A stretch of DNA of 64,000 bases from Balaenoptera acutorostrata (Eukaryota > Chordata > Mammalia > Artiodactyla > Balaenopteridae), in NCBI RefSeq assembly GCF_949987535.1, contig NC_080079.1, positions 7,568,001 to 7,632,000 of the forward strand, written 5' to 3'. The notes under the pieces are model-generated. The model did no database searches and was not told where the DNA came from. It worked only from the letters and a program-made list of their open reading frames with translations. Of this stretch, positions 55,561 through 64,000 are shown one piece after another (position 1 is the stretch's first letter; every line of letters starts with the position of its first letter). A program made the position numbers and the translations under genes.

Positions 55561-58500
55561 CACGTACTGTACTTCGTACGATGGTGAACAAAGAACAGCT
55601 CTTTGCGGCATTTGATGAATGGGATTCTGCCTCCTATAGGCCACACTCCGAGTCTTCCATTCGTTACAGCATCCGGACTCGGTGGTGTTGGGCAAGTGGC
55701 CCCCGCGGTGGGCTGCATTCCGGGCCCCGGACCTGGGCAGGGCATTTGTGCCGATGCCGCCTCCGCCACGCTCGCCTTGCCGGAGCGGGTGCAGATGGAG
55801 CCAGGCTGACGGTTGTTCAACAGGAACAAATGTTTGTTGAATTGTTGCATGGTGGAGACAAGGGACTGTTTTCTATTGACTGCTGCAGGAGTTGGAATGG
55901 CATTGTTTATTGGCCTGGGAAGCCAGGCAAGCGTCTTGTGCTGCTTACAACATATTAGCAGACTTCCAAATGACATACTAGCATATGTGTTCCCAGCAGT
56001 TCCCACCGGCTGGAAGGGGATCCCTCCTTGCTCCAGATCCTGGACTCTGGGTTAAAATATGCCATCAGGTTTGAGGACTTGGAAAGGAATGGAGTTAGTA
56101 GACTGGGTGAAACTCACTGTTCCTGACTTCGCCAGGTTTTGGTTTCATTTTAATTTATCCACTTAACAGTAACTTGTCTCAGTTACAGTTTTGATACTGA
56201 ATTGCAGATCTGTAGTGTGGTTCCCCCCCCCCTCCTTTTTCCTTAGCTATGGACGACTAGATAAACAGAAAACAGCCTCTTGTCCCAGTTGATAGGCTCA
56301 TGTTAGTGGGAGAAGGTTTGGGTCTTAAGTTCAGGATTGGTAGCCCTTGACGTTGTGTCTGTACTTGGCAAGGGTCTGGATGCTGCCAGCCATGGTACAG
56401 ACCTAGGAGGCTGCTGATCGCCTCCCAGGGTGCTGTTCCAGGCCAGAAAATGAAGGAGAGGCCTGCGGCAGGTCTGTTTCTTTCTCCCAAATGCCCCTCC
56501 AGAGAACAAGGTGGTTTTAAGACCAGTTCAAATAATTTTGCCCAAGGACTTATTTTCCCCCTGAGAAGGTGATTATTGCTGTGCAATCGTTTTAACATCG
56601 AAGACAAGTGTTAAATAAAAGCTAGCAGTATAGTTGCTACAGAAGTGGCCTTGAATGTTCTAAGGCTGGCAGGACAAATAGAGCATTCCACTGTTTTGAT
56701 TGATGATATTTTTAGTCAGTTTCTCCCTTCTGCTTTGAACTTAGGGTATGTTGCATGTAGTAGCATTTTGGAAGTTCATAAAATTTTTTGAGGAAGAAGA
56801 GCTTTGAGATACCTTCTTGTAATCATGGTGGCTACACTTAACTGACATTTTATAGGAAGCCCTGTTGTTATTTCTTAGGCTCTTTCCCACCACTCCTTTT
56901 AGCCTTTATTCCCCTGCTGATTCCTTCACCATTGCCCGGCCTCTCCATCTCCCCGGTTCTGTAGGGGCCTAGTGGGCTGGGTGTCCTTTAAGTGGGTTCA
57001 GGGAGCAGGCGCCTGACCCATGATCGAAGCTCAGGAAAGGCCAGCCAGCTCTCCTCCCCTGCAGGAGGCTGGAGAGGAGGGAGCCTTGTGTAAAATCTGG
57101 GAGCTGGCAGCAGAGGACGCCTCGGAGCAATTTGGTTTACTTTTGCATTGCTCTTTGAAAAAGCACACCCTTCTGACCCACTGCTTGATGCAGTAGGCCC
57201 TCAAGACTGAGCCCCAGACACACTGTTGGATTGTTCAGTTGATGTTTCACCCAGTCAGTGTGACTTTTTTGGATTGCAAACTGCGTGGAAAACTTTGCTC
57301 TTGCCCTAAAAAAAAAAAAAGACTGAAATAAGCAGATACTCAGATCAGCACAACCCCCATCATTACCACCACTACACACACCTCTCTGATGTGTAATAAA
57401 AGAAACCTGCAGGCATAATTTGTTATGTAATATGCTGATAATACAAGTTTCGGTTTTAGGTGGAAACCAGATGTGGAGGGGCTCTCTTTAATTGATCCAG
57501 CAAGGGAGACACTTTAATAGATTAACTAGCCCTTGTAAACCCCAAGGTGATTTTTTTTTTTTTTCTTTGACTTGAGGGGAGGGAGAATCCCAAACCCAGA
57601 GCTTTTTCGAAGTTTTTGCCTCTCAGCTTCTCGCTGCAGCTGTCCTTTTTGTCAGACTCTTCCTCTCTTGAAAGAACCGGTTTGTTGCCAGCATGAAGCA
57701 CATGGCCGGGTCTGGTGGGGCTCAGCACAGCTTAACTCTGCTGGGCTCCACTCTCCTCGCCTTGTCCAGCTGCTGTCCTGCCCTCCACCCTACAAAACAG
57801 GGCCTGGCTGAGGGACTTGGGTGCCGTAAGGAATGTTGACTGGTTTCCCTCAACTCTTTTCTGAAATCTCTGATCATCCAGGGAGAGTTGCTGTTTAAAC
57901 TTGCCCAATGGATAAACTTTCTGAAATCATTGACTGTCCTTCTCTGATTAATTTCTATGTTTGTTTCCTGCCTAACTTTAGAAGGGTTCTTTCTACAGGA
58001 CTGAGTCACCTTTATTATGGCCCAAGGTCGGGGACTGCACTATAATAGCTGACCCCATTAACAACAGTTTCATTGCGTGCCGCCGGGATGTGAACTCTGG
58101 AAACAAACCTAGAGGCTTAGATATGCTGATGTGCCCCGAGACTTGCTTAGACAATTTTTGTTTTAGCGCAGTTTACATTAACATGATTAATGACCTTGCC
58201 ACTGAAAAGTCTATATTCAAAAGCTATTTACCATTCCCTAGGGTCCTTCTTATGGTGAAGTAATTTTCTTTGCCAAACAACTTTGTTTTAAGGTAACTTC
58301 TTCTTTGATGTTTAATCCAAACCTCCTGTGCACACAGTTTTGGATCAAGGTTTGGGCTTCGAAAATTGCAGGTTGTGGTTTTGGTGGTGCCGGTCTTAAC
58401 CCTCCCGAACTCTGGTCAGGGGGCATCTGGATTCTTGTCTTAAGAAAGTTCTCTGAGATCCTGAGAAGCAGCAGTTAGTGCTGTGCTGGTTAGGATGGGA

Positions 58501-58650
58501 GGAAATCTTCCAGAGGAAACTTGGCTTCAGGGTGTCTTGGAGGAGGGTTACAGGGAGGCTGGAGCAGAGGACAAGTTTTTTTTTCCCCCCTTGCAGTGAC
58601 TGGAGATACTTGAGCGTTTTCAGAAAACAGAGACGTCTTTGCTGCAGCTG

Positions 58651-58709
58651 CCTTCTCCTCCTCCTCCTCCTCCTTTTTCCTCATCTTCTTCTTCTTCTTC
58701 CTTTTTTTT
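58651..58709 (+). repeat. Polypyrimidine (TCC)n/(TTC)n microsatellite
   Basis: CCTTCTCCTCCTCCTCCTCC then TTTTTCCTCATCTTCTTCTT, a 59-base run with one interrupting A, ending in a T tract. Confidence 0.9.
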
Positions 58710-59289
58710 GTTAAGTGTGGGTTGATTGAGAGGGGGAAATGCTGATGGGTGGGTCTGAAAGCAGCCTTAGGAACCCAAGAAAATAAAAACACATTTGAAG
58801 GACTCGGGAAGATTTTGCATTTCAAAGGATCTACCTTGTAGAATTTCACATCACGTCAGGGGTTACGGAGAAGTGTGACAGGCACCCTGCTTCTTTACGG
58901 TTCTCCTCTCCTGCTGCGGGGGCTGCATGGGAAGCTGCCTTTTGCAGGGGGGATGGGGGCAGCCTGGCCAGACTGTGCAGGAATATCATGGAAACAACAG
59001 CTCCCCTTAGGTATCTGTAGTCCCTGGAGGGACTTTTTCCACTGGGCCCCTCTCAGGAGGTGAAAGCAAATCATGTCGGTAAACAGACCATTTGACCCCA
59101 GAATGCAGGAGCAGGCCAACTCCTGGCTGTTCTCGCTCTCCCTTGAAACAAAGAAACAGATTCTCCTCCTGTAGTGATATAATGTGGTTCCCAAGATCCA
59201 GGCCCGAAAAAAGTTGGGTGCAGCAGGATTTAGCTGAAATGGGTGTGGATTATTCAAAGAATAATAGCAGTGCCCACTGGTTGTTGAAG

Positions 59290-59470
59290 GCTCACCCTTG
59301 GCCAGGGGCTTTGTATACGCTGTCTCTAATTCTCAAAGAAGTCCTTCAGTTACAGCTGAAGAAACTGAGGCTCAGAGAGGCCAAGTAACTGGCCCAGGGC
59401 CACACAGCTGGAAGGCCGAGCATCTGGTAGCTCTATTCCGGTCTGTCTGGCTTCAGAGCCTGCTTGCTGT
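59290..59470 (-). repeat. MIR fragment
   Basis: gctgaagaaactgaggctca, gagaggccaagtaactggcc, cagggccacacagctggaag is a strong antisense MIR core. Confidence 0.8.
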
Positions 59471-60239
59471 CCATATACCGTGCTATCGGTTGGTGTGTTC
59501 ATAAGACAGAGGCACTGGGTTCTGTTTTATCTCAAAGCATAAATTTTGTTTAGTCTTGTTAACACCACAGGGAAACTTAGAAATTTTAACTGCCTTTTTT
59601 CCTTGCCCCTCTATTTCCTACAGCCATTTTTCTTTTCTTTGAAGGAGTAATGGGATTCTGTATCTACCATAGGACCAAAGGCAGTGCCTCAGTTGGGAAG
59701 ACTGGAATGTTCCGCTTCATCCTTACAAAAGACAGATTCACAAGAAAATAATATGATTATTCCCAGTGAGCTTCTGGGGGAAATGGGAAATAAATCTGAC
59801 AGCCCACTAGAAGCATCACATTTATGCAGATCCCATTTTCCATTCAAAGAGATTGTTAAAAGGGTTTCCAGCATTTTTTTTTTTTTTTGCATTTGTAAGT
59901 TAGATGTCTCATAGTAAATCATTTTGTGGTCCTTGCCACCCCAGGTTTGTACAATATCACATTTTGTTTACATGCCTAAAGTCATCAAATAACTGAACAC
60001 AACTGTACATCCTCCAGCGTGTGGGCACTTGGTATGCCCCAGCCAGGGCTGGGCAGAGGCCCTGCATTCTGTCTCAGACAGATGGCTCTGTGCAGGTCGA
60101 TCCTGGTTTGTGTGTGGAGGCGGGGTAAGGATACCCACATCTCCAGCAAGGGCTGCCTGGCTGGGTCTGCTGGCCTTTCTGCTCCTGAAGAGTTTGTGGG
60201 AGAGGGCTGGGAGCCCCTGTCGCCGAGTTTTTAGACTTT

Positions 60240-60440
60240 ACAGCAGTGTTCCTCAACCTTGGCTGCACACTAGAATCACCTGGGGAAGTTAAAAAAAAAA
60301 AAAATCTGGATGCCCAGACAGCATCCAGGACCAATTACATCAGAATCTTGGAGAGGAGGGGTGGGACTCAGTGTTGGTACTTTTAAAGCTTCTGAGTTGA
60401 TTCGGTTGTGCATCTGAGACTGAGGAACGAGGACTGGAAT
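60240..60440 (+). mobile_element. MER5A hAT-Charlie DNA transposon
   Basis: CAGCAGTGTTCCTCAACCTTG, gctgcacactagaatcacct, ggggaagtt, cagaatcttggagaggaggg follow MER5A order (CAGTGGTTCTCAAAGTGTGG ... AATCACCTGG ... AATCTCTGGGG). Confidence 0.7.
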
Positions 60441-61079
60441 AGACCCCACGTATACCTCTCTTCCCTTAGCAGGGATTAGGGACCTTCCTGTTCAGGAGTA
60501 GAATAAGCCTATTGGAATTCTCCGCTGCTGCCATGTCTCAGTGAAGGAGAATCTGAAAGGTACCCATCCCTGGGCCAAGCGCCTGCTGCAGACATCATCC
60601 AGGTAGTTCCTGTTTCTGCCGGGCCAGGCGTTGGGTGCGCTTCCCCGCACAGGATTCAGTACAGCCCCTCTGAGCCACCTCCTTTCTGGAACGAAGAGGG
60701 CAGGTTTTATTCAGTCTGTTGTCTCAGGGTAGTTCTCATGCGGGCCGTGCAACCCCACCATCCTGCTGGTCTTTTCAGCTTCTTGTTCCTTCTGGAGGTT
60801 TGGCACATAGTATCCCTCTGGGGCTCAGGGGTGGGAAGATGCAGTTTGGGTTCAGGGTGTATCTTGGTGATTCTCAGTAAGCCTTTGGTCCGTTTCACCT
60901 TGGTTTGCAGTGAGTGCCATACTGTCAGCCACCTGGCTGTACCTGACTGCTGGGAACCTGTCCTCCTACATACTTGGGATTACGTTTCATAGAATTATTT
61001 TAGGATGACCAGGGGCTGGGAGAGCAGGAGCTACTGTGGCCTGCTCTTACAGAATGTAAGATTACAAAATGTAATCTTA

Positions 61080-61180
61080 CAGAAGGGAAATCCCACGCCG
61101 AGAGATGCGGTGACTTTCCCAAGGTCACGTGGACCAGTGCACACAGGGACCAGAACCTGTGTCTCCTGGGTGCCCTGCTC
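61080..61180 (-). repeat. MIR fragment
   Basis: agagatgcggtgactttccc, aaggtcacgtggaccagtgc, accagaacctgtgtctcctg follow antisense MIR order. Confidence 0.6.
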
Positions 61181-61222
61181 AAGTGCTGCATCCTCTCCTG
61201 CGAGACTTTGGGACACATTTTT

Positions 61223-61547
61223 TTTTTTTTAATTTATTCATTTTTGGCTGCGTTGGGTCTTGGTTGCTGCACACAGGCTTTTTCTCTAGTTGTGGCAAGC
61301 GGGGGCCACTCTTCATTGAGGTGTGCAGGTTTCTCATTGCGGTGGCCTCTCTAGTTGCGGAGCACGGACTCTAGGCACGCGGGCTTCAGTAGTTGTGGCT
61401 TGTGGGCTCTAGAGCGCAGGCTCAGTAGCTGTGGTGCACAGGCCTAGTTGCTCTGCGGCTTGTGGGATCCTCCCGGACCAGGGCTCAAACCCGTGTTCCC
61501 TGCCTTGGCAGGCGGGCTCTTAACCACTGCGCCACCAGGGAAGTCCC
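61223..61547 (-). mobile_element. CHR SINE, long form
   Basis: Poly(T), TTCATTTTTGGCTGCGTTGGG to GCGCCACCAGGGAAGTCCC. Duplication GGGACACATTTTT (61210-61222) versus GGGACACATTCTT (61548-61560). The only SINE in the last 14 kb. Confidence 0.95.
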
Positions 61548-61959
61548 GGGACACATTCTTGCTTGCAGGACAGCACACTGTAGCAGACCCACAAGCAACA
61601 TGGTCACTGTCCAGAGTTCTTTAGCCTAGTGAAACATGCCCTCCGAAGCTCTTGGTTGACTTTGACAGTCCATCCCATTTTTCACTTCCTCCCCTGATGC
61701 GTGTGCAGCAGGCATCCCTTCAGTTACTGAACGTGTAGGCTCGTGAAACTTGCAGCCGGGGAAACTGAGTCCCGATGGGAAGTGCTGAAACCTGGAGCTT
61801 GATGAAAAGGCCTTTTTGGTCGCCTTGGCAAAGGTTTGTCCATCTGCCCTTCCGCGCGTTGGTGGTGGTGGGTAAATAAGGGCTCTTTCTCCTCCGCTCG
61901 GAGTTGGGTTTGGGCCTAATGAGGTGGGGAGGAGGGGGATTGTTCTTCCTGCATTCATT

Positions 61960-62110
61960 TAGCAGACACTGATTGGGCACCTGCTGGGTGTCCCTCGCTG
62001 AGCTGGCCACTTTACTTCATTAGTTCATTGAATCCTCAGCACGAGCCCATGGCTGAGGAACTCGCTCCGTCTCTTGCTGAAAATGCTGCTGCTCAGAGAA
62101 ATTCCTCGCC
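61960..62110 (-). repeat. MIR fragment
   Basis: gcagacactgattgggcacc, tgctgggtgtccctcgctga, ctttacttcattagttcatt, gaatcctcagcacgagccca follow the MIR 3' arm, antisense. Confidence 0.55.
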
Positions 62111-63074
62111 TCTGGTGGGCGGGACAGTGGCGTTTCAGCTCTTTGTGGCGGGCCTCCGTATGCTCCCTCTTGGTCCAGCGGCCGCCCTGGGGCAGTGGAG
62201 GTGCGCTTGCTGCCATGAGCAGGGGGTGGTCCCCGGCGATTACGGACCGGGCACCACGCTGCCACTTCCAGGAGGGGCTGGGGTGGCCATGTGGCAGAGC
62301 CTGCTTGGGGGGCCTGAGGGGACCCGGGGAGCAGCGTCTGTCCGGGGCCCCTCTGTGTCCTGGCAGTTGGAGCAGGGCCCTGGGGGAAGGAGGTGGCTCA
62401 CCCCAAGGAGGCCACCCGCCTTCCCGGCTGCCCTCTGGCTGAAGTGCCCTGATGGACACAGCCCAGCTGGGAGAGGCCTCCGCCGTGCCTGGAATTCCCC
62501 TTGCTCTGGCCTTCACGTTGGCCGGGGCCTGGGAGTGGAGGGACGTTCCGTGTGCCGCCTGCGAGCAGCCTCTGCGTGTTTGGAGGTGGAAGGACACCGT
62601 CCTCGGCAGCCAGCTGCCTCTGCGCTCTGGGTGAGGAGAGGGGGCCGGGGGTGTCTGTGGTTCTGAGACTCCAGACGGGGTGTGGAATGCAGGGGCCCCC
62701 TCTGTGGCGTGGTCCTGGGAGCCCCCCTCCCCCGAAGGCCCCGGAGCAGTCAGACAATGGGATTCCCCAGGGGGAAAGCAGCGGGCACACTACTGCTCAC
62801 TTGCTGGACCCAGTTTGCTGTGTGACCCTCGCGGCCTCAGGTTTTTCATCTTGCTGGCCTTGCCTCCCAGTGGTTTCAGGAGGATTGGGTGAGAGCCTGT
62901 CCGAGAAGCCCCTGGCGCAGGTGCGGTGCCGCCGGTGGGGCGTGAGCTGGACTGGGTGGGCAGAAGTTCTGCCAGGCGGTCCAGGGCGGGCCGCGTGCCA
63001 GCAAGAGGAGAACTTCCACGGGGGAACTTTGGGCAGAGAGGAGGTGAAACCCAGGTCTGTGTCGTTTACTGCCA

Positions 63075-63180
63075 GGGGCAGCATTCAGCTGTGGCATCAG
63101 TGCCTGCGTTCGAATCCCAGGTCTGCCCTCCGTTTGCTCTTAGGCTGTTGACTGCCTCTCCCGCCTGGCTTCCCTCCTCT
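63075..63180 (+). repeat. MIR fragment
   Basis: cattcagctgtggcatcagt, gcctgcgttcgaatcccagg, tctgccctccgtttgctctt follow MIR sense order including the tRNA-like B box GTTCGAATCCC. Confidence 0.65.
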
Positions 63181-64000
63181 GGACTATGGCCGTGCCGACA
63201 GCACCCAGCCCGTGGGTTGGGGGCACTAAGTGAGACCATGGCTGGGGACACTTAGAGCCCAGCGAATGTTGGTGTGCAGCCCGTGGCAGGCACGTGCTGT
63301 TGGGAGGACAGATGGTGGGCTGGGAGTTCAAGGGGAAGGACCAGGGCAACTGTCCCCATGGCCCCAGTGGGTGACAGGACGAGGGACAGAGCAGAGGGGA
63401 CTTAACTCGGAGCTGGGCTTGGCTGGATAAGGCCAGGTAGAGCCTTTCTTCACCCACATTCTCCGTTCGCAGATGTGATTTTGGGGGGAAGAAGGGTTGA
63501 GAGTACATGTTACAATTCAGTTTGCAGTGTGTCTCTTAAGAGTTAAGGTGGGTGAAATCTTTTAAGCTTTCGCTCTAGGAAACAAAATCTCTGTTTATCA
63601 AAAGTGATTTAATTTGGTCCTAAACATAGAAGATTTAAATGCAAGTGTCATGACGCGGCCCTGGAATCTTGGCTCTGCTCTCACCAACTTCTGTGAATGG
63701 ATTCTTTGGAAACCTCAGTGGCTGCACACCTATCTGGACTGAGAGTGGGAGGTCCATTTACTTTAAGATTCTTTTTAGACTCTCCGCAGCTGATGTCTTT
63801 CTTTCATCTTGCCCCTTCTTTCAAGTTGGCGAGCTGCCTTTCACAACTGTGGCCCGCGTCCTCTTGGTGCAGGTTGCGTGGTCGCGGCTGTGGCACTTGC
63901 CCCCAGCCTGGCCACCTTTCACCGACTACTGGGGTCTGATTCCGCTGTCTCCGGACCCCCCTGCCACCTGAACGCGGTGGCAGTTTCTCCAGGAGCAAGA

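Larger units (their letters stand above)
54544..64000 (+). other. FAM53B: Probable FAM53B intron 1 (partial)
   Basis: No FAM53B coding exon (none of the expected protein text) appears up to the window end. Holds the rest of the CpG island, a pyrimidine microsatellite (58651), MIRs (about 59290-59470, 61080-61180, 61960-62110, 63075-63180), a MER5A (60240) and one SINE (61223). 62.1-63.4 kb is GC-rich with many long but unrecognised open frames. Otherwise unassigned. Confidence 0.55.

Noticed and set aside
55155..55958. 267-codon plus-strand frame including MVNKEQLFAAFDEWDSASYR
   Set aside because: The segment looks protein-like at first sight, but I recognise no family, the upstream part is GC-derived, and an opposite-strand frame covers the same place. 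Probably chance.

Overview
The window is nuclear DNA of a mammal, almost certainly a cetacean. About 25 copies of a tRNA-Glu-derived CHR-type SINE (B-box-like GGTTCGAGCCC, a CAACGCAGCC tail and an AATAAATAAA run) are scattered through it, many with perfect target-site duplications. Older mammalian repeats (L1M, L2, MIR, MER20, MER5A, a MaLR LTR) and a ruminant/whale-type mariner make up most of the rest. There are no prokaryotic features. The genes were recognised from exon translations, splice sites and reading phase, with no database search.

Layout. (1) 1-11,797, minus strand: the 5' part of ABRAXAS2 (ABRO1, scaffold of the BRISC deubiquitinase). Exons 1-4 encode residues 1-89 and the gene runs off the left edge. 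Its CpG-island promoter lies at about 11.25-11.92 kb. (2) 11.8-15.4 kb: the spacer between two divergent promoters, holding an L2 split by a MER20 transposon and, near its right end, a perfect cAMP-response element. (3) 15.36-39.6 kb, plus strand: EEF1AKMT2 (METTL10), the eEF1A lysine methyltransferase. The last four coding exons are intact and in phase. The first coding sequence is missing and most likely lies in a 200-base assembly gap (15,585-15,784) that cuts its CpG island. The 16-kb intron after the first visible exon is filled with antisense L1 remnants and nested SINEs. (4) 39.6-53.9 kb: intergenic, with SINEs, a MaLR LTR, microsatellites and a 4-kb stretch without young repeats. (5) 53.9-64 kb, plus strand: a large CpG island with a probable non-coding first exon ending at 54,543, followed by what is probably intron 1 of FAM53B. 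This is inferred from the known mammalian order ABRAXAS2 - EEF1AKMT2 - FAM53B; no FAM53B coding exon is visible.

The three genes share a neighbourhood but not a pathway: K63-ubiquitin removal (ABRAXAS2/BRISC), translation-factor methylation (EEF1AKMT2) and a regulator linked to beta-catenin nuclear import (FAM53B). I found no evidence for an undescribed coding system. The most interesting signals are retroposon architecture (a SINE subfamily with an internal duplication, nested insertions, inverted SINEs around an EEF1AKMT2 exon), a non-consensus splice donor in EEF1AKMT2, and the gap that hides its first exon.
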